Part shown: piece after piece, positions 32,728 to 38,706 of the stretch
Position numbering within the stretch: the stretch's first letter is position 1
How the letters are laid out: every line of letters begins with the position of its first letter
Assembly (NCBI GenBank): GCA_036343175.1
Contig: JAZASR010000021.1
Span: 1-38,706, forward strand
Reading direction: 5' to 3'
DNA length: 38,706 nt
From: JAEEJA01 sp036343175
GTDB taxonomy: Bacteria; Bacillota; Clostridia; Lachnospirales; Lachnospiraceae
The notes under the pieces: model-generated
The model's database searches: none
What the model was told of the DNA's origin: nothing
What the model saw: the letters and a program-made list of their open reading frames with translations, nothing else
Position numbers and translations under genes: made by a program

Positions 32728-33049
32728 AGCCCACCACGATACAGGAAAGCCCATATGCCTGACGGAACATGGTATTTACTCAAGAGAGCGCGAAGAGGAG
32801 CTCATAAGAAGCAACTGGACATCTGCTGTCTTTAAGGAGCAGTGGATAAGCTTTTATTATATGCTTTCTTCGGCTATATATAAAAAGGCGGTCCGTATCA
32901 CTTCTCTTTTTCATGATGCCTCTAAGATACAGCAGAGCTTAGGCTGTGACCCAAAGAGGTGTGAGGTGATATCAAACGGCATCAATTATGAAAGATTTTC
33001 AAGCGTCGGGCCGAAGGAGCCCGACGGATATGTAGATATCGGCTTATAA
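32531..33049 (+). pseudogene. PelE head fused to a PelF glycosyltransferase middle segment
   Basis: Start ATG 32531 with AGGAGCA. Residues 1-51 (KTLIFIIIHLIAAAVILVF, VWPVLIFMPAVGEAAVLII) are two membrane segments like the N-terminus of PelE. From about residue 52 the sequence is PelF, a family 4 glycosyltransferase: ICTGYAGILTVKAHHDTGKP, ICLTEHGIYSRER, AVRITSLFHDASKIQQSLG and VISNGINYERF. Then it stops at 33047-33049, about where the donor-binding half of PelF would begin. The rest of pelE, any pelA-type gene and both ends of pelF are missing. PelF normally polymerises the amino-sugar chain of Pel; this fusion lacks the UDP-sugar site and cannot be active. Confidence 0.65.
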
Positions 33050-33077
33050 CGGCTTCAGCGTAGATGACCGCCAGCTC

Positions 33078-34364
33078 ATGCTTGCCATGATCACATACGC
33101 CCTTATTGCGTCACTTATTTTTTCAGGCATCATAGCTATGCCTCTTACAAGATACGTTTCAGATATGCTGTATATCAACAAAATAAAAAAGATCATGCCT
33201 TCAATGTATGGGGCTCTGTCCCTGATACTGCCTGTAGGCTGCGTATCATATTTTATTTTTCTTGCGGCATCAGATCTTCCTCTTTCGATAATAGTCCTGA
33301 ATGCCCTGCTTTTTGCTGAACTCACCACTATCTGGATAATGTCCAATTACCTGACAGCCATCAGAAATTATAAGGGTATTGCGGCAGCATATATTGCAGC
33401 CCTTGTCAGTGCGGTAGGTGCTTCATATATTATTCCGCGTCTCCTTGGCGAACGTCTGGAGTGGTATCTGCTCTCTATATGTATTGGTTATGGCATACAG
33501 CTTCTCGTAATGCTTAAGCTTCTTTATGACTTTTTCCCTGAGGGAGACAATTCGACATATGATTTCACCATATGGCTTAAAAAATACTGGAGACTCATCG
33601 TCATAGGTCTTGGAAACAATATAGCTGTATTTGCCCATATTGTGCTTACATGGCATTCACCCATTAATCTTCATCTGAGGGGACTTTTCTATACTGCTCC
33701 CGATTACGATATTCCTACACTCTATGCTTATCTTGCCACCCTTGTAACGACCATATACTTTACAACGAAAGCTGAAACGGACTTCTATGATAAATACGAT
33801 GCATATTTCTCGGCATTGAACTATAAGGGAACTATAAGTGAGGTTCAGACGTCCCATCAAGAAATGATCGAGATCATGTGGACTGATGCCGTACATGGCG
33901 GTGTTTTGCAGCTTCTCATGTCGGCTGCCATGATGTCTGTCGGACTCATACTCTTTCAGGGCGCCCAGCCCGGCGCGTCCATGCAGATGCAGGTATACTT
34001 CATCATGCTGTCCTTAGGTTACGGCCTCTATGCGACAGGAAATATGCTCATGCTGTATTCCATGTATTTTGCTGATTATAAAAGCGGCATGATCGATATC
34101 ATAGTGTTTGCTGTTTCTTCTACCGGCTTTACATGGGCAAATATCAGCTATGGAAGTCCTGATTACTACGGAACCGGCTTTCTTGCCGGGTGTTTCTTAT
34201 TCCTCATCATAAGTTTTGTGAATCTGAGAAGATATACCTCTGATCTTACTTACGAAGTCCTCGCCAAGAAACCATTCATCTCAAGTGCAAAGAAGAGAAA
34301 GAATGCTTCATCGAAAAAACTTATAAAAAACATATGGAAAGGCAAGGCTTTTACAAAGGTTTAA
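33078..34364 (+). CDS. PelG-like polysaccharide flippase/transporter, N-terminally truncated
   Basis: A 428-residue membrane protein with about ten hydrophobic segments of the PelG family (ITYALIASLIFSGIIAMPLTRYVSDMLY, then LTTIWIMSNYLTAIRNYKGI, and near the end LSLGYGLYATGNMLMLYSM). PelG acts with PelD, PelE and PelF in moving the Pel chain across the membrane. Coding-like sequence extends upstream of ATG 33078 to about 33042 (ISAYNGFSVDDRQLM) and then hits a stop, so the first roughly 60-70 residues (the first two membrane segments) are missing and the frame abuts the pelF fragment. No ribosome site is seen. Probably non-functional, although the remaining part is undamaged. Confidence 0.7.
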   Translation: MLAMITYALIASLIFSGIIAMPLTRYVSDMLYINKIKKIMPSMYGALSLILPVGCVSYFIFLAASDLPLSIIVLNALLFAELTTIWIMSNYLTAIRNYKGIAAAYIAALVSAVGASYIIPRLLGERLEWYLLSICIGYGIQLLVMLKLLYDFFPEGDNSTYDFTIWLKKYWRLIVIGLGNNIAVFAHIVLTWHSPINLHLRGLFYTAPDYDIPTLYAYLATLVTTIYFTTKAETDFYDKYDAYFSALNYKGTISEVQTSHQEMIEIMWTDAVHGGVLQLLMSAAMMSVGLILFQGAQPGASMQMQVYFIMLSLGYGLYATGNMLMLYSMYFADYKSGMIDIIVFAVSSTGFTWANISYGSPDYYGTGFLAGCFLFLIISFVNLRRYTSDLTYEVLAKKPFISSAKKRKNASSKKLIKNIWKGKAFTKV

Positions 34365-34533
34365 ATTCTTTATTTATCCATTTTTACATTCTTCCTGTAT
34401 CTTTTATATGTTAATAGTTAATTGAAATATTTATCAGCATATTAAGAGCAGCATGAGTTTGCCGGGATCTTAACATTCCTGTAGATGAAAGCCCTTGAAG
34501 ATGTAAATATGAAGAAGTAAAAAGGAGTTTTCC

Positions 34534-35511
34534 ATGAATTTTGAAAACAATCTTGTATCTCAGATAAAGATGCCGGGCAACCCGGTCTTTGTAAAGGAAA
34601 AAGCGCTGAATCTTTATAATAAGGCTCATGACAATGAGGAGATCAATGAATTCTATGTCCTTGACAGCAAGGGTGTACCGTGCGGCATCATTACCCGTGC
34701 CCATCTGGCTTCAAAGTTCGGCGGTCTCTATGGATATGAACTGACTTCGCGTATGTGTGCAGAAGAGATCATGAGCAGCCACTTCATATCTGTGGATTAC
34801 TCCACATCGGTCGTGGACATTGCGCAAAAGGCTATGGACAGGCCGGCAAATCACGTATATGACGCGATCGCCGTAACAAAGGATGATATTTATATAGGGG
34901 AGATCACGATCAGGGATCTCCTGCTTGCCTTAGTCAAGGTCAAGGTAGAATCAGCATCAGATATGAATCCTCTGACATTGCTTCCGGGCAACCGTGCCAT
35001 CACTAAGAAGATTCTGGAAATGTTCAATGCAGGAAACGGCTGGACCATAGCCTACATGGACCTTGACAATTTCAAAGCCTATAATGACGCATATGGATTT
35101 ACACTGGGAGACCAGATCATCATGTCCGCGGCAGCGTCTATGAAGGTGTGCTTTCAGAAAGGCACATTCTTAGGACATATAGGCGGTGATGATTTTGTCG
35201 TAATAACAGAGCAGAGAGATATAGTAGATGAATGCAGGAAGCTTTGCAATACATTCAGACAGATGATACTGCCATGCTACTCAGAAGCAGACCGTGAGCG
35301 CGGCTATATAGTTTCCCACGACAGGTCGGGCATAGTAAAGAAGTTCCCGATCATAACGCTTTCAATAGCTGTTCTGTCAACTGCATACATACACCCGGCA
35401 AATACTGATGAATTCTCGGAGATCATTGCAAAGACGAAGAAGCTTGCCAAGCAGAAGCCCGGCAATTCTATTGTGGTCGCCAGACAGAAGGTCACATTTG
35501 ATGTCAATTAG
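34534..35511 (+). CDS. CBS-pair GGDEF protein (diguanylate cyclase-like)
   Basis: A 325-residue soluble protein. Two CBS motifs (about 10-55 and 75-130: EFYVLDSKGVPCGIITRAHL, DAIAVTKDDIYIGEITIRDLLLA) precede a GGDEF domain (about 148-320) with LTLLPGNRAI, MDLDNFKAYNDAYGF and the active-site loop IGGDDF (GGDDF in place of GGDEF, a conservative change). No RxxD inhibitory site precedes it. CBS pairs usually sense adenine nucleotides, so energy state may control activity (inference). Strong AAAAAGGAG site at ATG 34534. Located directly downstream of pelG, 170 bp away, it is a plausible source of c-di-GMP for that locus. Confidence 0.82.
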   Translation: MNFENNLVSQIKMPGNPVFVKEKALNLYNKAHDNEEINEFYVLDSKGVPCGIITRAHLASKFGGLYGYELTSRMCAEEIMSSHFISVDYSTSVVDIAQKAMDRPANHVYDAIAVTKDDIYIGEITIRDLLLALVKVKVESASDMNPLTLLPGNRAITKKILEMFNAGNGWTIAYMDLDNFKAYNDAYGFTLGDQIIMSAAASMKVCFQKGTFLGHIGGDDFVVITEQRDIVDECRKLCNTFRQMILPCYSEADRERGYIVSHDRSGIVKKFPIITLSIAVLSTAYIHPANTDEFSEIIAKTKKLAKQKPGNSIVVARQKVTFDVN

Positions 35512-35564
35512 ACTTTACCTGCGTCAAAAGGCTTTGAAGGTCGGAGATCAAAGCTCCCTTATGT

Positions 35565-35634
35565 ACCCGGGTTAATTTATAGTAAGGCGTATTGCCTCCC
35601 ACGACCGACGCATAGCTTCCTTAAGGACCCGGGT
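35565..35634. repeat. two ACCCGGGT palindromes between converging genes
   Basis: ACCCGGGT at 35565-35572 is followed by TAATTTA, and at 35627-35634 by AAATTAA, so the AT flank is inverted between copies. The copies could pair with each other to form a long stem-loop. No clear T tract. Confidence 0.35.
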
Positions 35635-35637
35635 AAA

Positions 35638-36324
35638 TTAATGAAAATACCTTTCAGATTCTTTTAGCAGCTGACTGGCTGCTTTTTTTATGTCATTTGC
35701 TGCAAATATCGCACTGATAACAGCAACTCCGGCAATTCCTGTGCTTTTTAGCTTACTTATATTATCCGCATTGATGCCGCCTATGGCTATGACAGGAATA
35801 TGCACTGTTTCTGTTATTCTTTTAAGAGTTTCATGAGAAATATTTTTTGCATTATTCTTGGAATCCGTTGCGAAAGCTGCTCCGCAGCCCAGGTAGTCAG
35901 CACCCTTAGCTTCTGCTATTAAAGCCTCCTGCGGGTTATGGGCTGATACACCTATTATTTTCCCCGGTCCCAGGATCTTACGTGCCCTAACAGGGTCCAT
36001 ATCAGACTGGCCAAGGTGAACACCATCAGCGTCTATATTTTTGCAGAGTTCCACATCATCATCGATAATGAAAGGCACATTATAATCAGCGCAGACGGCT
36101 TTTATTTCCCTGGCCTCTTCAAGTAATTCGTCAGATCCACAGCCGGTAAGAGCATTTTTATCCTTCTCTCTTAGCTGTATGCAGGTAACACCTCCGTCAA
36201 GAGCTTCTTTTACGGCATTCTTAAGGCTTTTGCCATTGAGCCATCTGCGGTCTGTGACCGCATACAGCAGAAGAGAGCTTCTGCATATATTGCTGTTTCT
36301 GTATTTTTTGTTATCTTCTGTCAT
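35638..36324 (-). CDS. thiE: thiamine-phosphate synthase
   Basis: A 228-residue ThiE TIM barrel: LYAVTDRRWLNG, CIQLREKD (pyrophosphate binding), FIIDDDVELC, DGVHLGQSDMD, IIGVSAHNPQEA, DYLGCGAAFATDSK, VIAIGGINADNI and GVAVISAIF. It joins HMP pyrophosphate and thiazole phosphate to thiamine phosphate. The other thi genes are not nearby and no TPP riboswitch is visible upstream. An N-terminal extension of about 15 residues (TEDNKKYRNSNICRSS) precedes the usual start. The ribosome site AGGAGG (complement of 36336-36341) is 11 nt from ATG and is part of a triple tandem repeat. Confidence 0.92.
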   Translation of the reverse strand: MTEDNKKYRNSNICRSSLLLYAVTDRRWLNGKSLKNAVKEALDGGVTCIQLREKDKNALTGCGSDELLEEAREIKAVCADYNVPFIIDDDVELCKNIDADGVHLGQSDMDPVRARKILGPGKIIGVSAHNPQEALIAEAKGADYLGCGAAFATDSKNNAKNISHETLKRITETVHIPVIAIGGINADNISKLKSTGIAGVAVISAIFAANDIKKAASQLLKESERYFH

Positions 36325-36330
36325 AGTAAT

Positions 36331-36399
36331 AAAGACCTCCTGTTGATACGTAAAGACCTCCTGTTGATACGTAAAGATCTCCTGTTGATACGTAAAGAC
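36331..36399 (-). repeat. 21-nt tandem repeat, 3.3 copies, each with a Shine-Dalgarno sequence
   Basis: Units at 36331-36351, 36352-36372 and 36373-36393, plus-strand consensus AAAGACCTCCTGTTGATACG plus T. On the thiE strand each unit has CAGGAGGTCTTT (AGGAGA in the far one). Only the unit next to the ATG is positioned to start translation. The rest of the gene-free stretch 36325-36720 holds AT-rich sequence and the 57-nt repeat below. Confidence 0.92.
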
Positions 36400-36537
36400 A
36401 TTGCAGTGTTATCTTGTCAATAATGATAAGAATATTTGTCCTGTATTTTATCAGAAAATATAATATGTTTTGCATTTGAATATTATCCTGAACCGGGCTG
36501 AAATGCAAATAAAGCGATAGTGTAAAATATTTTGTGT

Positions 36538-36652
36538 AAACGGCAGTCCATAGATCAAAGCAGGAGAAAACCATATCTATGTGAAACTTTTGTTTAAACG
36601 GAACCCATAAATCAAAGCAGGAGAAAACCATATCTATGTGAAACTTTTGTGA
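36538..36652 (+). repeat. 57-nt direct repeat, 2 copies plus a partial third
   Basis: Copies start at 36538 and 36596 (AAACGG...), sharing ATCAAAGCAGGAGAAAACC and ATATCTATGTGAAACTTTTG exactly. Upstream, 36521-36540 is a partial, more diverged copy of the unit end. Each copy has an AGGAG followed by ATG TGA. Located before the DUF454 gene. Confidence 0.85.
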
Positions 36653-36720
36653 AATATGGCATGTCTGATAAACAGATATTGATAACTATGATATGATATT
36701 TTTAAAGGAGGTGCAGTTAT

Positions 36721-37068
36721 ATGTTTAGAAAAGTGCTTTTTATAATAGCCGGAATCGTATTTGGCATACTGGGCCTCATAGGGCTTGCCCTGCCGGTCAT
36801 ACCGCAGGTCCCGTTTCTGGTGGCTTCACTGCTTTTCTTCAGTGAGGCATCTCCGAAGTTCAAAAAATGGCTTCACAACACTAAAGTTTATAAGGACATG
36901 GAGAAGTCGGAGTGGTATCAGAAGTTCGAAAATTCATGGTTCATGAAGCGGTATCGCGCAAAGCGTGATGACTTCTATAAGCGCGGCGATGAATTCCTCG
37001 AGAAGAGGCATCTCCTTACCGGTAAGCATGAGGATCTGATAGAAATGAAGGATAAGGACGACAAGTAA
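36721..37068 (+). CDS. DUF454 (YbaN-like) small membrane protein
   Basis: A 115-residue protein with very strong AAAGGAGGTG and ATG 36721. Residues 5-42 hold two hydrophobic segments (VLFIIAGIVFGILGLIGLAL, PVIPQVPFLVASLLFF), then the family motif FSEASPKFKKWLHNTKVYK. This is the DUF454/YbaN family of inner membrane proteins without a known function. The family segment covers about 1-70. The C-terminal part is a longer, charged tail (MKRYRAKRDDFYKRGDEF) than usual. Converges with the radical SAM gene. Confidence 0.8.
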   Translation: MFRKVLFIIAGIVFGILGLIGLALPVIPQVPFLVASLLFFSEASPKFKKWLHNTKVYKDMEKSEWYQKFENSWFMKRYRAKRDDFYKRGDEFLEKRHLLTGKHEDLIEMKDKDDK

Positions 37069-37139
37069 AAACGCACGTCGCTAACGCAGCAGGCAATTTC
37101 TGAGTTAAAGAAAATATGGTAAATCGAAAAAGTATACTT

Positions 37140-38246
37140 TTACAGCCCTTCATAATCGAATGCAGGGATGAAGCTCTGTGAGATTGCTCCTCCCTCCTGC
37201 ATATAAGCATTCTTTACTCCCAGATCCAGTGCGTAATTTATTACTTCATCATATTCGCGCGCTGTGACCCTGCGGTTCAGTTCTGGGTATTTTTCCAGTT
37301 GCTTTTGTATTGGTGTGTACTGGTTCATGATGCTTAAAAATATACTGTCTCCATACGTTTCATAGAGATACTTTATTATCAGCTTTGATTCCAGCGTGCC
37401 GCCTGGCATAACTAAATGGCGGACGATCATACCCCGCGTCATGATGCCGTGATCTGTGAAGCGGCATATCATATTTCTTCTGTTATTATCCTGATCATGA
37501 TCCATCCTTTTATCAGAAAAATAAATGTTTTTTGGATAATAACTAATATTGCTGTCAGAAAGGCCAAAGTTTTCCGAATAATAATTAATATTGCTGTCAG
37601 AAAAGCCATTGTTTTCAGAATAGCATATTCCTTCAGTGCCAATGGAAACTGATTTTGTTTTCTCAGATTTACTCAGCTGCCGGTACATCTCAGCGATCGC
37701 GAGTTTTGCCTTTCCCGGATAGTCTGGGGCTGAACTGTACTTCATAGCTCTTTTCTCCGACATATATTTAAAGTCCGGCAGATATATATCTATCAGTCCG
37801 TCCAGCATCTTTAAAGTATCGACGTTAATATATGAACTGGTATTAAGCAGGAATGGCAGATCAAAGCCCTGATCCCTGGCTCTTTTTATTGCTTCGGCAA
37901 TTGATGGAATAAACATATCTGCTGTGACAAGATTGATGTTATTAGCACCTTTTTCCTTTAATTCAAAGAAAATTTCAATAAGTCTTTCAATGCTTATTTT
38001 GCGGCCAACCGAACCATCCGCTATATTATGATTCTGGCAGAATATGCAACGCATGGTGCAGCCTGTGAAGAAGATAGCGCCGGAGCCTTTCCGGCCGGAT
38101 ATGCATGGCTCTTCCCAATAGTGAAGCGCTGCCCTTGCGGCCCTTATTTCATGGGTCTCCCCGCAGAAACCTCTTTTACCCTCCACCCGGTCAATGCAGC
38201 AGTTACGGGGACAGAGAGCGCAGTTTTTATATATATCATTCATCAT
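37140..38246 (-). CDS. radical SAM protein, PflX-like (COG1313 type)
   Basis: About 368 residues. The N-terminal cysteine motif (CALCPRNCCIDR, GFCGE) is typical of this group. The radical SAM cluster is CTMRCIFCQNH in FFTGCTMRCIFCQ, which binds the 4Fe-4S cluster that cleaves SAM. MIVRHLVMPG and MNQYTP follow in the C-terminal half. Homologues are annotated as putative pyruvate formate-lyase activating enzymes, but their substrate is unknown. The most probable start is ATG 38246 (or 38243) with AAAGGA in front; a longer frame from TTG 38255 is less likely. A repetitive insert of about 50 residues lies in the middle, and the start region itself is triplicated upstream. Confidence 0.85.
   Translation of the reverse strand: MMNDIYKNCALCPRNCCIDRVEGKRGFCGETHEIRAARAALHYWEEPCISGRKGSGAIFFTGCTMRCIFCQNHNIADGSVGRKISIERLIEIFFELKEKGANNINLVTADMFIPSIAEAIKRARDQGFDLPFLLNTSSYINVDTLKMLDGLIDIYLPDFKYMSEKRAMKYSSAPDYPGKAKLAIAEMYRQLSKSEKTKSVSIGTEGICYSENNGFSDSNINYYSENFGLSDSNISYYPKNIYFSDKRMDHDQDNNRRNMICRFTDHGIMTRGMIVRHLVMPGGTLESKLIIKYLYETYGDSIFLSIMNQYTPIQKQLEKYPELNRRVTAREYDEVINYALDLGVKNAYMQEGGAISQSFIPAFDYEGL
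37492..37617 (-). repeat. 42-nt in-frame repeat, 3 copies, inside the radical SAM gene
   Basis: Units at 37576-37617 and 37534-37575 are close copies, and a third at about 37492-37533 is diverged. They encode YSENNGFSDSNINY, YSENFGLSDSNISY and YPKNIYFSDKRMDH. Inserted between two conserved parts of the enzyme. Confidence 0.85.
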
Positions 38247-38345
38247 GGCGATCAAATCCTTTGAATATATCGTTTATCATGGCAATCAGATCCTTTGAAT
38301 ATATCGTTTATCATGGCGATCAATCCATTGAATTACTGAATGCCT
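38239..38345 (-). repeat. 34-nt tandem repeat, 3 copies, over the radical SAM start site
   Basis: CATGGCGATC occurs at 38244, 38278 (CATGGCAATC) and 38312, period exactly 34. On the minus strand each unit has AAAGGAT and an ATG followed by an A-A-C/T-G-A-T-A-T-A run, so the ribosome site and first codons of the gene are duplicated upstream. The outermost copy is partly diverged. Confidence 0.88.
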
Positions 38346-38430
38346 TCAGAGACAAGCACGTAAATCTTACGCCGTAATTATAATACAGAATATTATACAA
38401 AAATATTATGGAAAAAGTTAGATTTTCTTA

Positions 38431-38706
38431 GTTTTGTGTATACGTTATCAGCTATGTTGATTAACCTATACACAGTATCAGATAATGCTGTGGAGGTAAT
38501 GTGTATAGATTTTGCATAATACTTTCTAACCTATACACAATTGCAACTCTGATACAGAATATGTGTGTATAGGTTAGCCGATATAACCATAAACCTATAC
38601 ACAATTGCAACTCTGATACAGAATATGCGTGTATAGGTTAGCCAGTATAATCTTAAACCTATACACAATTGCAGCTTTGATACAGAATATGTGTGTATAG
38701 GTTAGC
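38431..38706. repeat. array of 64-nt units with 11-14-bp inverted repeats
   Basis: Four units start with AACCTATACACA at 38463, 38528, 38592 and 38656 (periods 65, 64, 64). Each ends with TGTGTATAGGTT or a one-base variant. In the second unit the arms CTAACCTATACACA (38526-38539) and TGTGTATAGGTTAG (38564-38577) match over 14 bp. The 24-nt centre (TTGCAACTCTGATACAGAAT) is nearly identical in units 2-4, while the 14-16 nt between units vary and contain TATAAC or TATAAT. A lone right arm (TGTGTATACGTTA) at about 38435 suggests a decayed earlier unit. The array continues past the window end. The gene-free stretch from 38256 holds only this and the 34-nt repeat. Confidence 0.9.

Noticed and set aside
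34365..34533. c-di-GMP riboswitch before the CBS-GGDEF gene
   Set aside because: No GEMM-type conserved core was found in the 170-bp gap.
36311..36631. Minus-strand 106-codon gene before thiE
   Set aside because: Made up of the two repeats and AT-rich sequence (repeated LYVSTGG and MVFSCFDLW); no start signal.
36325..36720. TPP riboswitch upstream of thiE
   Set aside because: No CUGAGA box or other conserved TPP aptamer parts are seen; only tandem repeats.
38431..38706. CRISPR array
   Set aside because: Conserved part is about 48-50 nt with only 14-16 nt variable spacers, spacers resemble each other, and no cas genes are in view.
38431..38706. Integron attC array
   Set aside because: Units have inverted arms but lack proper GTTRRRY/RYYYAAC core sites and contain no cassettes or integrase.

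Overview
The window reads like a chromosome segment of a low-to-mid GC Firmicute, most likely a gut or rumen Clostridium-class bacterium of the Lachnospiraceae type. This is inferred from the gene set: PdxS/PdxT vitamin B6 synthesis with a MocR-type PdxR regulator, DUF1846, a cytoplasmic GH2 beta-mannosidase, many c-di-GMP proteins and a Gram-positive-type pel cluster. Strong AGGAGG ribosome sites and extended -10 promoters agree. I saw no rRNA, tRNA, CRISPR array, insertion sequence or prophage.

Layout. 1-3.4 kb is a zone of broken genes: a truncated RecG-like/AlbA_2 regulator, a collapsed DNA-alkylation repair locus (heads of alkA and ada, tail of ogt), a class II glutamine amidotransferase with an internal deletion, and the frameshifted tail of a glutamate-cysteine ligase. 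3.4-6.1 kb has a YunG-like gene, a HipB/HipA-type toxin-antitoxin pair and intact 3-methyladenine glycosylase I (tag). 6.2-12.3 kb has two large c-di-GMP proteins (LacI-type sensor-GGDEF, and GAF-degenerate GGDEF-EAL-PAS) around exodeoxyribonuclease III. 12.4-14.5 kb is a membrane acyltransferase 3 plus an SGNH esterase, a split OatA-like pair. 14.5-18.9 kb (minus) has beta-mannosidase and an AI-2E family permease with a pentapeptide-repeat tail. 19.1-21.6 kb has an EamA transporter and a 23S rRNA uracil methyltransferase. 21.6-24.1 kb (minus) is an unusual topoisomerase III. At 24.3-25.5 kb the head of an AAA ATPase is joined to the tail of an unknown protein. 25.7-29 kb is the divergent pdxR / pdxS-pdxT locus. 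29.2-30.7 kb is DUF1846. 30.8-34.4 kb is a degenerate pel exopolysaccharide cluster (pelD, pelE, pelF, pelG fragments), followed by a CBS-GGDEF protein. The right end has thiE, a DUF454 protein, a radical SAM enzyme and a striking 64-nt inverted-repeat array that runs off the window.

Two themes stand out. First, at least seven genes are interrupted by internal deletions, frameshifts or in-frame stops, while neighbouring housekeeping genes are intact. This is either real ongoing gene decay or an assembly or consensus problem, and read mapping would decide. Second, short tandem duplications (15-64 nt, 2-7 copies) occur again and again, mostly exactly at gene borders: at stop codons (unknown tail at 3337, rlmD, pdxS), over ribosome sites and start codons (thiE, radical SAM gene), and inside two coding regions. 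Both themes fit a chromosome with frequent slippage or short-homology recombination. Functionally the window is rich in cyclic-di-GMP signalling that would naturally serve the pel locus, although the pel synthesis genes look inactivated.
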